Shown here piece after piece: positions 8,154-17,343 of a DNA stretch of 64,000 bases. Numbering within the stretch: position 1 is the stretch's first letter; every line of letters begins with the position of its first letter. The notes beneath the pieces were generated by a model that did not search any database, was not told the DNA's origin, and saw only the letters and a list, made by a program, of their open reading frames with translations. Source of the DNA: Flavobacterium cauense R2A-7 (lineage in GTDB: Bacteria > Bacteroidota > Bacteroidia > Flavobacteriales > Flavobacteriaceae); assembly GCF_000498475.1 (NCBI RefSeq), contig NZ_AVBI01000012.1, positions 310,001-374,000 on the forward strand, in the 5' to 3' direction. Position numbers and translations under genes: made by a program.

Positions 8154-9305
8154 TTATCTTTTTTTATCCAGTAATGCTTTAAAAAAAATAATATTCTGAT
8201 TTACAATAACATCAATACTAAATCTTTTACTGACATCTTTTCGAGCATTTTCCCGCATCACTTTAGATTCATCCTCATGCTCCAGAACCCATTTTATTTT
8301 TTTGGCGATATCTTCAGGTGAAAAAGGATTAGCCAAAACTCCGGTTACATTATCGAGCACAGCCTCAGGACCAGGACCGGCAATACTTCCCACAAAATTT
8401 TTCCCCATTGCCAAAACTTCCAACCATGCTACAGGCATTGCTTCCATATGGCTTGGATAACAACAAACATGTGCCGTGGCAATAGTTTTTGGCATTTCAT
8501 CATTGGGCACTACTCCTAAAAACGTGATATGCGGTCTTATTTTTGGGGTGATTTTTTTTTCCAACTCAGGCAAATACGGAATTTTAGTTCCCGGCAAATT
8601 CCCACCTCTTCCGGCAATCAACAAATGAATATCCGGAAAATCATCAATCAAATATTCAATTGATTCAACCAATTGTCTGATTCCTTTTTTTTCCACAATG
8701 CTACCGGCAAACAATATCGTGTTGGGTACTGTTTTCACATTTGTCGCATCAAAAAACTTGTTTGTATCGATAGGATTAAAAATTACTTCAATGGGTTTTT
8801 CTCCTAAACCAAGTAATTCACGTGTAGTTTCACCAACAAATTTTGACACTGCAATTATATGATCCGCCTTTTTGAAAGAACGTTTTTCCTGAAATGCTTT
8901 CCAGAATTCCACAGGCCTGTTTTCCGCTTTTGCAAAATAATGATGGCCTCCATGCATTCTTATGACATACTTTATCCCTTTTATCTTAGATAAAAAAGCC
9001 ATCCCTAATTCTGAAGTTTCTACAAAATCAATAGGATTTTCTTTATGTACTGCTTCAATTTTTTCAGAAATTGCTCTGGAATTAAGCAGCCATTGCAATC
9101 CTTTAATTTTCTTAGGAGCTAATCGATAAACCGTTATACCATTTACGACTTCTTTCTCTTCTTTGGAAATATAATTTAAACCTATAACACTTACTTTAAC
9201 CCCGTTTTCTGCTAATGATTTTCCCAATGTTGCCACAAATGTACCTACACCTCCATGAGGAAAACCTGTTTTTGGAAATTCGGATGTTATGAAACAAATG
9301 TGCAT
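8154..9305 (-). CDS. Glycosyltransferase family 4
   Basis: A 383-residue GT-B enzyme with GGVGTFVATLGKSLAENG in the acceptor domain. The donor domain has TILFAGSIVEKKG, LIAGRGG, ITFLGVVPNDEMP and the signature CYPSHMEAMPVAWLEVLAMG. Retaining GT4 enzymes with this layout commonly transfer hexoses or N-acetylhexosamines to polyprenyl-linked glycans in the cytoplasm. One base separates it from the preceding gene, so they share an operon. Substrate unknown. Confidence 0.86.
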   Translation of the reverse strand: MHICFITSEFPKTGFPHGGVGTFVATLGKSLAENGVKVSVIGLNYISKEEKEVVNGITVYRLAPKKIKGLQWLLNSRAISEKIEAVHKENPIDFVETSELGMAFLSKIKGIKYVIRMHGGHHYFAKAENRPVEFWKAFQEKRSFKKADHIIAVSKFVGETTRELLGLGEKPIEVIFNPIDTNKFFDATNVKTVPNTILFAGSIVEKKGIRQLVESIEYLIDDFPDIHLLIAGRGGNLPGTKIPYLPELEKKITPKIRPHITFLGVVPNDEMPKTIATAHVCCYPSHMEAMPVAWLEVLAMGKNFVGSIAGPGPEAVLDNVTGVLANPFSPEDIAKKIKWVLEHEDESKVMRENARKDVSKRFSIDVIVNQNIIFFKALLDKKR

Positions 9306-9306
9306 G

Positions 9307-10683
9307 TTACTGTATTTTTAAAATCGCTTTAATGTTTGATGATGCATTTTTATGATCAGCAATAACAACTGACTTCCATTGTGCCATATCATCCATATTG
9401 CTTTTCTGAACTATTTTCTGAGTTATCTCGTCGCTACTGTTCAACCATAGTACCGCTTCTTTGGCAGGCATACTTCTGAAATGTTGAAATTGATAGATTG
9501 TATCAACCGACCAATTTTCGACATTTTTGTTTTTTTGATCATAATTTATAAAAACACAAGACTTTCCAAACATAGCAAAATCAAAAGCCATGGTTGAACC
9601 TATATTAATGACCAAATCCGAATAATAAGCGGTACTTACCAGCAACGGAATATCTTCTTTTGAAGGATAAACCATACTCCAATCCGTTGACTTTTTAAAC
9701 AACCAGACCGGCGGAGCTTCTTTAATAAGATTGTTGTATTTCTGTATTACGGAATCGAATCTTCCCGACAAATCCACTGGGCAACGGCGCAACAAAATCT
9801 GATATTCCGCATCCAGCCCTTCTTTTATAATTTCCACTGCAATATCTTCTAAATATTGAGGATCGTCTGGAGAAGTCAAAACATCATCTCCGGAATAACA
9901 GATAATTTTCTTGTTCAAATCCAAATTATACCTGTCATAAAACTCTTTTTTCGGGATAATGTTTTCAGGGTTTGCATAACATTCAAATTGTGGCGTCCCA
10001 GCAACAAAAATCTTTGATTGATGAATTTCAGGATAATACATTTTCATTTCCGCTTTCATGTATTCGGACCAAACCAAATAATTGTCTGCACGCAACGCCA
10101 TTCTTGCCTTAGGTAAATTATCCCAAGAATAAATCACAGTAGTCGTTTCAATACCTAAATCTTGTGCGGCAGCAAAAATCGTAGCGCATTGCAAACCTCG
10201 CTGATGGGAGCAAAATAACTTATCCGGTTTAACTTCCTCAAGCACTTTCTTTACTTCAGTATAAAATGAATTTTTCCTGATAGCTTTCTGATAAGCGGTT
10301 TCCAGTTTCAGGATATTTTCATATTTCTTAAATAATGAAGCCGAAATTGTTATTGCCTTGTAAAAAATATTTTTAAAACTGCCCTTATGGTTTGATTTCC
10401 AATTAGAAAGAATGGTTTTATTATCCGTTAACGAACTATTGTACTGCAAACGGGAAATGCAGATTAATTCCCGTATAAATTTCTCCTTAACACCTTCATT
10501 ATATTTAGGAATTTTAATTGCAGATGAAACTTTGGTAAGTTCTTTTATTTCCGTTTCCGTTTCATCATCAAAATTATGAAATAATATTAGTTCTTCATTT
10601 GAAGTTCTGAAAACATCAGAATACAGATAGTTTCGGATTCCGACACCATCGGGAAACAACAATATGATTTTATTTTTTGACAT
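9307..10683 (-). CDS. Putative GT-B glycosyltransferase (CDP-glycerol/Kdo-transferase-like)
   Basis: About 458 residues. The start MSKNKIILLFPDG at ATG 10683 is preferred because the longer frame begins with TTG (10761). Two Rossmann-like halves are visible: CSHQRGLQCA and TTVIYSWDNLPKA in the first, then FVAGTPQFECY, KIICYSGDDVL, QILLRRCP and LVINIGSTMAFDFAMFGKSCVF in the second. The last motif resembles the donor-site strand of CDP-glycerol and capsule Kdo-type transferases, where a Ser/Thr-rich loop follows the glycine. No precise family is recognised. A cytosolic transferase role is inferred from fold and context only; the enzyme could act on a CMP-activated acid from this locus. Confidence 0.6.
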   Translation of the reverse strand: MSKNKIILLFPDGVGIRNYLYSDVFRTSNEELILFHNFDDETETEIKELTKVSSAIKIPKYNEGVKEKFIRELICISRLQYNSSLTDNKTILSNWKSNHKGSFKNIFYKAITISASLFKKYENILKLETAYQKAIRKNSFYTEVKKVLEEVKPDKLFCSHQRGLQCATIFAAAQDLGIETTTVIYSWDNLPKARMALRADNYLVWSEYMKAEMKMYYPEIHQSKIFVAGTPQFECYANPENIIPKKEFYDRYNLDLNKKIICYSGDDVLTSPDDPQYLEDIAVEIIKEGLDAEYQILLRRCPVDLSGRFDSVIQKYNNLIKEAPPVWLFKKSTDWSMVYPSKEDIPLLVSTAYYSDLVINIGSTMAFDFAMFGKSCVFINYDQKNKNVENWSVDTIYQFQHFRSMPAKEAVLWLNSSDEITQKIVQKSNMDDMAQWKSVVIADHKNASSNIKAILKIQ

Positions 10684-10794
10684 TGGATATTTCGGAACTT
10701 TATATAATTCAGTTGCCAAATATCGCTTTTTTTCGGCAATACTGAATTGTTTCAAAATCAAATTTCAATCTGATTTTTCAAGTCGGACTTTAAT

Positions 10795-11907
10795 TTAAAA
10801 CTGTTTGATCTTTGCAATCACCTTTTCCACATCCAATTCATAATACATGGGAAGTCTTACCAATTTGTTGCTGTAACTATCACTATTGGGCAACTCTCTA
10901 GCGTCATGTCTTTCAAAATAATACGGACTGGAATGCAAACTCTGATAATGAAAAATCGCCAAAATACCATTGCCTTTCAAATGATTAATAAGTTGGGAGC
11001 GTTGTGCTTCAGAATTACAAATGAGGTAAAACATATGTGCATTATTGGTAGCATAATCGGGAACCAGGGGAAAATGAACACCGTTTGCTTCTGCCCAGTC
11101 TTTTAAACCAGCGTAATACGATTGCCAAAGCGTCAACCGTTTTTCCTGAATTTTATTCAGATTTTCTATCTGTGCCCATAAAAAAGCGGCTATAATTTCA
11201 GAGGGTAAAAAAGAAGAACCCGTATCCACCCAAGTATATTTAGCCACTTCTCCTCTGAAAAAAGCAGCTCTATTTGCACCTTTCTCCCATATAATTTCAG
11301 CCCGGTTTGTGTATTTTTCATCATTAATAACGAGCATACCACCTTCGCCGGAAATAATGTTCTTGGTTTCATGAAACGAAAAAGCGGCCATGTGCCCGAT
11401 AGAACCCAAGGGTTTTCCTTTGTAACAGGAATCAATGGCCTGAGCCGCATCTTCAATCACAATAAGATTGTATTTATCGGCTAAAGCCATAATCGGATCC
11501 ATATCACAGGCCACACCGGCATAATGAACCGGAACAATGGCTTTGGTTTTAGGCGTAATTAACGCTTCCAATTTCGATACATCGATATTCGGTGTATTTG
11601 ATTCCGAATCTGCAAAAACTATGGTAGCGCCTTGACGCACAAAAGCAATTGCTGTAGAAACAAAAGTATAACTCGGTACAATTACCTCATCGCCAGGCTG
11701 AATGTTAGCCAGTATGGCACACATTTCCAAAGCATCGGTACAGGAAGTCGTCAGCAGCACTTTTTTAAAACCATAGTGTTGTTCAAAAAAAGCATGACAT
11801 TTTTGGGTAAACATGCCGTTTCCGGATAGCTGCCACGCTTTCACTGCCGATTCTATATAGTGTGTCTCTTTACCTGTGAGATACGGTTTATTGAACGGGA
11901 TTTGCAT
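10795..11907 (-). CDS. wecE: dTDP-4-amino-4,6-dideoxygalactose transaminase (WecE/RffA)
   Basis: 370 residues, colinear with E. coli WecE. Shared segments include SCTDALEMCA, QPGDEVIVPSYTFVSTA, IVPVHYAGVACDMD, VIEDAAQA, SFHETKN with PLP-binding K182, EKGANRAAFFRGEV and KYTWVDTGSSFLPSE. The enzyme converts dTDP-4-keto-6-deoxyglucose plus glutamate to dTDP-Fuc4N. The RmlA and RmlB enzymes needed to make its substrate are not in the window and would have to come from elsewhere. One base separates it from the hexapeptide acyltransferase upstream, a candidate for N-acetylating the product to Fuc4NAc. Confidence 0.88.
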   Translation of the reverse strand: MQIPFNKPYLTGKETHYIESAVKAWQLSGNGMFTQKCHAFFEQHYGFKKVLLTTSCTDALEMCAILANIQPGDEVIVPSYTFVSTAIAFVRQGATIVFADSESNTPNIDVSKLEALITPKTKAIVPVHYAGVACDMDPIMALADKYNLIVIEDAAQAIDSCYKGKPLGSIGHMAAFSFHETKNIISGEGGMLVINDEKYTNRAEIIWEKGANRAAFFRGEVAKYTWVDTGSSFLPSEIIAAFLWAQIENLNKIQEKRLTLWQSYYAGLKDWAEANGVHFPLVPDYATNNAHMFYLICNSEAQRSQLINHLKGNGILAIFHYQSLHSSPYYFERHDARELPNSDSYSNKLVRLPMYYELDVEKVIAKIKQF

Positions 11908-11908
11908 A

Positions 11909-12709
11909 TTATACTATCGGAGTAAATTTAGCCTTTTCAGGCAATAAAAACTTCATGAATTGAATTTCATCTTCCGTGCCTCGTTTAGTATAGGTCCGGT
12001 CGGAAACGTCAAAATAGGTAATTTCATGTTTTCCGAAATCAATTTCGGAAGCATCTGTTACAATTTTCAAATTGTTTTTTTTGCCGTGATACGTATTCAG
12101 ATACTCCTGCATTTTGGCAAATTTTTCTCCCACAGCTACCTCTTTAAACTGAAATCCCATTTTATCTGAAACCGAAACTGCAGGAGAACCAGCATAAATT
12201 TCATTATACCGCATGTCTTTAGTAATAACCGACCCGACCATAGCCATGGATTTGTCGGCTGCTGTTATAGGTGAAACGATGCAATGTCCTACGAACCAGA
12301 CATCATTGCCTACGAGAAGTGGTTTTTCATCCAAAAAACGACATCCTTCCAGAGTATCACCAAACTTAATATGACTCCACAATTGGGAATGGGCGCCAAT
12401 ACCGCAATTATTCCCAATAGCAGTCCCTCCGATTGAATCAATGATTGTAAACTGTCCAATCCAGGCATTGTGCCCAATCCTGCAAGGCTGATAACCATGA
12501 ACATTCACATTATGCTGAATCTTGGAATAATCACCCAATGAAAAAGCATCACAAATAATCTGTACATTATGTCCTATATAACAGTTATCACCAATAACAA
12601 TACGCTTGGCTTTCCCGTTGATTCCACGAATACTTGCCGTAGGTTCTATTACCGTATTGATTCCAACGATAATTTCTTCAGCCTGAATATTGTTATATTT
12701 TGTTATCAT
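11909..12709 (-). CDS. Hexapeptide-repeat sugar acyltransferase
   Basis: About 266 residues from ATG 12709 (the longer frame starts with TTG). Residues about 15-175 are left-handed beta-helix repeats (VIGDNCYIGHNVQII, IGHNAWIGQFTII, TAIGNNCGIGAHSQL, GNDVWFVGHCIV). A non-repeat C-terminal extension of about 80 residues (KIVTDASEIDFGKHE, FMKFLLPEKAKF) is unlike the short tails of its relatives here. It sits directly before wecE and overlaps the GT2 gene upstream by 17 bp. The best guess is acetylation of the dTDP-Fuc4N amino group, but an O-acetyltransferase role is equally compatible. Confidence 0.75.
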   Translation of the reverse strand: MITKYNNIQAEEIIVGINTVIEPTASIRGINGKAKRIVIGDNCYIGHNVQIICDAFSLGDYSKIQHNVNVHGYQPCRIGHNAWIGQFTIIDSIGGTAIGNNCGIGAHSQLWSHIKFGDTLEGCRFLDEKPLLVGNDVWFVGHCIVSPITAADKSMAMVGSVITKDMRYNEIYAGSPAVSVSDKMGFQFKEVAVGEKFAKMQEYLNTYHGKKNNLKIVTDASEIDFGKHEITYFDVSDRTYTKRGTEDEIQFMKFLLPEKAKFTPIV

Positions 12710-13631
12710 AAACGGTATCAATTATATAAGAAGGTCTGTTTTTGGACTGATCAAAAATCTTTCCAACATAAATCCCCACCACACCCACAACTGTTATTAT
12801 CGTTCCGGATAAAAACCAAATGGACACAATCAGTGAGCTATAACCCATTACTTTTATTTCGCCAACACTGTATTTATAAAGAGTATAAAAGCCCAACAAA
12901 ACGGCAATAAGCGACATTAACAATCCGAATTTCACGAAAAGTTTCAGCGGTTTGTTGGAAAAGGACAGAATAGTATTAAAAGCCAAGCTCAATAATTTGG
13001 AAAGTGTATAAGTTGATGCCCCCGAATACCGTTCGGAATGTTCCACTTCGACAATTGTACTTTTAAACCCTACCCAATTTACAAACAGTGGAAAGGATTT
13101 GATAGCATCATTCATTTGCAATACTTCCCGAATAACTTTTTGGTTGTAAATTCCAAAGTTAGCCGCTGAGGAGTCAAACTTTGTATCGGTTAAATAGCTG
13201 TAAAGAACCGAAAACAGTTTGGAAGATAATTTCTTAAAAAAGCCATCCTTTCTGTTTTTCCGGTTGGCTAAAACCACATCAAACCCCTCCTGAGCTTTTC
13301 GATACAGTTTAAGTGCTTCTTTGGGCTGATCCTGCAAATCGCAATCCATTACAACCACCCATTCCCCTTTTGCATGACTTAGCCCAGCCATAATAGCAGG
13401 ATGCTGACCGAAATTACGGCTCAATCGTATACTTTTAACCTCTGGAAATTTACCGGAAATCCGTTGCATTACTTCCCAACTGTTGTCCGGACTCCTGTCG
13501 TCAACCAAAACAATCTCGAAAGTGGCATTGATTTCCAACATAACCAGATGAATCTCTTCCACTAATTTGTCGAGAATTTTTTCGGCTCTATAAACCGGAC
13601 TTACAAAAGAAATAACCGGATTCTTATCCAT
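12693..13631 (-). CDS. GT2 polyprenyl-phosphate glycosyltransferase (DPM1/GtrB/ArnC-like)
   Basis: About 312 residues. An N-terminal GT-A domain has SFVSPVYRAEKIL, VDDRSPDNSWEVM, the DxD-type motif MDCDLQDQP and a QHPAIMAGL stretch. It is followed by two C-terminal membrane helices (FVKFGLLMSLIAVLLGFY and SIWFLSGTIITVVGVVGIY). This layout belongs to enzymes that load a single sugar onto undecaprenyl phosphate for later transfer outside the membrane. No GT-C partner is seen nearby. ATG 13631 is chosen over TTG 13703, which would add 24 residues lacking homology features. Confidence 0.85.
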   Translation of the reverse strand: MDKNPVISFVSPVYRAEKILDKLVEEIHLVMLEINATFEIVLVDDRSPDNSWEVMQRISGKFPEVKSIRLSRNFGQHPAIMAGLSHAKGEWVVVMDCDLQDQPKEALKLYRKAQEGFDVVLANRKNRKDGFFKKLSSKLFSVLYSYLTDTKFDSSAANFGIYNQKVIREVLQMNDAIKSFPLFVNWVGFKSTIVEVEHSERYSGASTYTLSKLLSLAFNTILSFSNKPLKLFVKFGLLMSLIAVLLGFYTLYKYSVGEIKVMGYSSLIVSIWFLSGTIITVVGVVGIYVGKIFDQSKNRPSYIIDTVYDNKI

Positions 13632-13709
13632 GTTTAATACTAATTTGCTGCTGTTTTTTAAAAATTCAAAACTGTATTCATCTATTAACGACTCGAAAGT
13701 CAAAAACTG

Positions 13710-15410
13710 TTATTCGTTCAATAGCAATCCTAAATTTACCCATTGCCAAATATGAAAACTACTTTCCTGATTTCCTTTAAAATAGCTTTCCAATTCATTT
13801 CGGAGTTCTTTTTTATCAAACCATTCCTGATTTTCCAAAGTTCCGACAACAGATCTTACCCAAGCTTGTAATTCATTTGCAAGCCATTCGCGTTGCGGGG
13901 TTTGCAACGGACGTTTTGGAGCCAGGGCTACTTCCTTATTCAAATACTTATTGGCTATTTTTCGCAACAGCCATTTTTGTTGCCCATTTTTAATTTTAAA
14001 GTCGGCTGGACGACTGAAAACATATTCCACCAAACGGTAATCCAAAAACGGTTCACGCAATTCAGTGCCGTGCATCATGGAAACCCGATCATTAAAACGC
14101 AACGCCCTCGGAATTTTGGTAAAAAACAAGTCCCGGTATTGCAAATTCAGTAATTGATCTGAAAAAGGCTTCTCGTAAACAATCTTATCCGATAATTTCA
14201 AAAAATCCTGTTGCAGCACGTTCGTTTTAAAAGGCGATTGCGAAACCCCTTGAATCACAGCCCCATTATTCTTAACATAATAATCATAACCGGCCCAGGC
14301 TTCATCAGAACCCTGCCCGTCCAAGAGCACTTTCACGCCTTTCGCTCTTGCTGTTTTAAAAACCTCACTGTAAGCTAACGTTGGAATACCTCCGAAAGGT
14401 TCTGCTTGTAAATGAGCCATTGCCGTTGCTTTCTCTGGAATTTCATTTGGGGTCAGCAGGCATTTGTTGAACGGATACTCTTTTCCTTTTAGCATTTGCT
14501 CCACCCAAAAAAGCTCATCATAACGATCATCACCGGTATAAAATGTAAAGGTTTCAATACTTTTACTATCTGCTTTAAACTCGTGATCAATAAGTGCTAA
14601 CAATATACTGGAATCAAGACCGCCACTTACATTAAATCCTACCGGAACATCAGCTCTAAAACGCAATCTTATGGCATCGAGTAATAATTCGGTAATATAG
14701 TCCTCTTCATTTTCTTTGGAAACCGGAAGCAACTCATTTATATTTTCTACAAAGTCATACCATTTACTGAAATTAATTTTTCCCTTTTTAAATTCCAGAT
14801 AATAGCCGGGCTGCAATTGTTGGACATCGTTCCAAAATGTTTCAGTGGGGGTTCCGTAATGTCCTTGGGTTAAAAATGAGGCCCATAGTGTTTTTCTGGG
14901 TTCTTTTTTTATGCCGGAAGCAAAAAAAGCATTGATTTCAGAGGCAAAAAAAAGTGAATCCTGCTGCATCGAATAATAAAAAGGTTTAACGCCGAATCGG
15001 TCGCGGGCCGCAAAAAGTTTTTCCTCCTGCTTGTCCCAAATCGCGAAAGAAAACATACCATTAAATCGGGCCATACATTCACTTCCCCATTCCTTATAAG
15101 CATTTAAAAGGACTTCGGTATCAGAAGATGTTCGAAAATTATAGTTAGATTTCAGTTCCGATTTTAGTTCCCGGTAATTATAAATTTCACCGTTAAAAAC
15201 AATCAAATACCGTTTGCAGTCACTCTCAAAAGGCTGATTGGCAGCAGCACTCAAGTCGATTATACTCAATCGGTTGTGTCCCAAGGCAAATTTATTTTCT
15301 GCTAATGCTTCCCCTGTATAGTCAGGACCTCTGTGCTTTTGAGCAGCCAACATTTTATATAAAATCTCTTTTGTTGCCTTACCACCAATTATACCGGCTA
15401 TTCCGCACAT
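13710..15410 (-). CDS. asnB: Asparagine synthase (glutamine-hydrolysing) family amidotransferase
   Basis: 566 residues. The class II glutaminase domain (1-210) starts with nucleophile C2 (MCGIAGIIGG) and has GHNRLSIIDLS, FNGEIYNY and RDRFGVKPFYY. The synthetase domain has the ATP pyrophosphatase loop VSGGLDSS (261-268) and DGQGSDEAWAGYDYY. By family the reaction is ATP-dependent amidation of a carboxylate with ammonia from glutamine. Inside a glycan locus, relatives amidate sugar carboxylates such as uronic acids, and this locus has a uronate module at 58-62 kb. Housekeeping asparagine synthesis cannot be excluded. Four bases separate it from the cytidylyltransferase gene upstream. Confidence 0.88.
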   Translation of the reverse strand: MCGIAGIIGGKATKEILYKMLAAQKHRGPDYTGEALAENKFALGHNRLSIIDLSAAANQPFESDCKRYLIVFNGEIYNYRELKSELKSNYNFRTSSDTEVLLNAYKEWGSECMARFNGMFSFAIWDKQEEKLFAARDRFGVKPFYYSMQQDSLFFASEINAFFASGIKKEPRKTLWASFLTQGHYGTPTETFWNDVQQLQPGYYLEFKKGKINFSKWYDFVENINELLPVSKENEEDYITELLLDAIRLRFRADVPVGFNVSGGLDSSILLALIDHEFKADSKSIETFTFYTGDDRYDELFWVEQMLKGKEYPFNKCLLTPNEIPEKATAMAHLQAEPFGGIPTLAYSEVFKTARAKGVKVLLDGQGSDEAWAGYDYYVKNNGAVIQGVSQSPFKTNVLQQDFLKLSDKIVYEKPFSDQLLNLQYRDLFFTKIPRALRFNDRVSMMHGTELREPFLDYRLVEYVFSRPADFKIKNGQQKWLLRKIANKYLNKEVALAPKRPLQTPQREWLANELQAWVRSVVGTLENQEWFDKKELRNELESYFKGNQESSFHIWQWVNLGLLLNE

Positions 15411-15414
15411 ACCA

Positions 15415-16101
15415 TTATTTTTTTATAAGTAAAGTAGCTTTTTCCCAATCCTGCAGTGTGTCTATATTTACGTAATTTTCGGGATTACTTTCGATATAAG
15501 TCAGCTGCTTCCCATATAACGAATCTTGTTTAACAATATCGGTCTTCATTATATAAACAGCACCATCCCTATGATAGGCTTTAGGCAAATCCTGTCGTCT
15601 GGAAATCAGTTTTTCATCACCGGTAGCAATTTTTAAAAACCCGCTTTCATTGGTTTCAAAAGTCCAGTGCGGATTGTATTCATGAGGAACCGGTAACACA
15701 CTTACTAAAGAGTCGGCGTTTGATTCGATAAACTTGGCTATGGCAGCATCGATAAATCCGTCTTCGCGAAACGGACTGGTAGGCTGTAACAAACAAACCG
15801 CATCAAAAAAATCACCCCGGCTTTCGTAAAACTCGAGTGCATGCTGAATTACCGCCAATGTTGGTGTAGTGTCTTCCGCTAATTCTTTTGGTCGTATAAA
15901 AGGGATATTAGCGCCCCATTGCAAAGCAACGCCCGCAATAGCTTCATCATCGGTAGTTACCATTATTTCAGAAAGGAGTCTGCTTTTTTTAGCACTCTCA
16001 ATGGAATACGCAATTAAAGGTTTATCCCCTAAAATTTTTATGTTTTTTCCGGGAACCCCTTTGGAACCTCCCCGAGCAGGGATAACAGCCAAAATCCTCA
16101 T
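15415..16101 (-). CDS. neuA: Acylneuraminate cytidylyltransferase (NeuA/LegF-like)
   Basis: 228 residues. The N-terminal nucleotide loop VIPARGGSKGVPGKNI is diagnostic of CMP-nonulosonate synthetases. IMVTTDDEAI, CLLQPTSPFRED, SLVSVLPVPHEYNPHW and KAYHRDGAVYIMK follow the family order. It would activate a nine-carbon alpha-keto acid with CTP, giving the CMP-sugar and pyrophosphate. Length matches the short bacterial form without an esterase domain. It forms a tight cluster with the NeuC-like and NeuB-like genes, two and about 1240 bp upstream. Sialic versus legionaminic acid cannot be settled by eye; the Pgl-type enzymes elsewhere in the locus favour a legionaminic type. Confidence 0.88.
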   Translation of the reverse strand: MRILAVIPARGGSKGVPGKNIKILGDKPLIAYSIESAKKSRLLSEIMVTTDDEAIAGVALQWGANIPFIRPKELAEDTTPTLAVIQHALEFYESRGDFFDAVCLLQPTSPFREDGFIDAAIAKFIESNADSLVSVLPVPHEYNPHWTFETNESGFLKIATGDEKLISRRQDLPKAYHRDGAVYIMKTDIVKQDSLYGKQLTYIESNPENYVNIDTLQDWEKATLLIKK

Positions 16102-16103
16102 CG

Positions 16104-17261
16104 CTAATACATTATTGTTTTATGAAACTGAAGCGGAAGTGTGGTTAACAAAGAGGCAATCTCTTCGCCGGCATTTCCGTTTCCGTATAACGAGGATGAC
16201 AGGGCAACTCCTTTTTCTGAGGATTGTAAAATGGCATTTTCTATGGCATCCTGACAATAATCCACATCAATAACATTATTTCCGCGATCGCGTTTATTTT
16301 GTCTGGATCCGATATTAACCACAGGTACACCTAAATAGGCGCATTCACGGATACCAACACTTGAATTTCCGATAAGACAATCACTGTGTTTTAATAATTC
16401 CAGAAAATCTTTTCCTTCCATATTTTTGAAAAAATGAACCTGAGGCAACTGGTGCTGTTCCCTGAAAGCTCTTATTCCGGTTGATGTACCATCGGCACCG
16501 GCATCCACATTAGGCCAAAACCATAACGTCGGTTTGTTTAATTTATAAACCGCCTCAAGGGTCGCTTCAATATGTTTTCGGGAATCTTTATACTCGGTAG
16601 TCACGGGATGCTGCATTACGACTAAATATCCCTTGCTTAAATCGGGTTGTGCTCCAACCCCTCCGTATTTTTCATACGGGTTAAAAGGCAGTTTTGTACT
16701 GCTTTTTATTTCTTTCGCCAAATCGATAGAAGGACATCCGGTATTAAAAACCATAGCCGGATCTTCTCCCAGCTTTATAACTCTTTCTTTAGCACCTTCA
16801 GAAGCCACAAAATGATAATCGGCTAATTTAGTGATGGAATGACGTACTTTTTCATCAATATTCCCGGTCACTTCACCGCCTTGTATGTGTGCCAAAGGAA
16901 TATTCATATAAGACGCAGCAATAGCAGTAGCCATGGTTTCAAAACGATCGGCAACGGTAACTACAATGTCCGGTTTTAAATTATCGAAAACCGTAGACAA
17001 TTCCAAAATTCCTATTCCGGTAGTTTTGGCAGCAGCCGTTAGATTTTCACCTTCCAAAACATTAAAAACACGTGCTGCAATTTCAAAACCGTCTTTTTCG
17101 ATGTAGTTTACCGCAGAACCATAACGATCAAGCAGAGCCGAAGCCGCTATTATCAGTTGAAGTTCCAGTTCAGGGTGTTTCTGAATAGAGGTTAAAACCG
17201 TCTTTACTCTACTGTAAGAAGGTCGGGCAGTAATCACTACAGCTATTTTTCTTTTCGGCAT
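16104..17261 (-). CDS. neuC: UDP-N-acetylglucosamine 2-epimerase (hydrolysing), NeuC/LegG-like
   Basis: 385 residues, GT-B-like epimerase fold. Motifs include VVITARPSYSRVKTV at the N-terminus, VVTVADRFETMATAIAA, LAHIQGGEVTGNIDEKVRH with the catalytic-type GGE, MQHPVTTEYKDS, FWPNVDAGADG and GNSSVGIRECAYLGVPVVNIGSRQ. The hydrolysing subfamily releases the 2-epimer free of UDP: ManNAc in NeuC, or 2,4-diacetamido-2,4,6-trideoxymannose in LegG. The next gene in the direction of transcription is neuA, two bases on. An 82-bp gap separates it from the NeuB-like gene; no clear promoter was found there. Confidence 0.88.
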   Translation of the reverse strand: MPKRKIAVVITARPSYSRVKTVLTSIQKHPELELQLIIAASALLDRYGSAVNYIEKDGFEIAARVFNVLEGENLTAAAKTTGIGILELSTVFDNLKPDIVVTVADRFETMATAIAASYMNIPLAHIQGGEVTGNIDEKVRHSITKLADYHFVASEGAKERVIKLGEDPAMVFNTGCPSIDLAKEIKSSTKLPFNPYEKYGGVGAQPDLSKGYLVVMQHPVTTEYKDSRKHIEATLEAVYKLNKPTLWFWPNVDAGADGTSTGIRAFREQHQLPQVHFFKNMEGKDFLELLKHSDCLIGNSSVGIRECAYLGVPVVNIGSRQNKRDRGNNVIDVDYCQDAIENAILQSSEKGVALSSSLYGNGNAGEEIASLLTTLPLQFHKTIMY

Positions 17262-17343
17262 TTTTTCTTTATTTCAAGTGCTAAAAATAGCGAAAAAAAG
17301 GGAATGACAAAAATGTTATTTGACACTTCAGAGTTATAATCTT

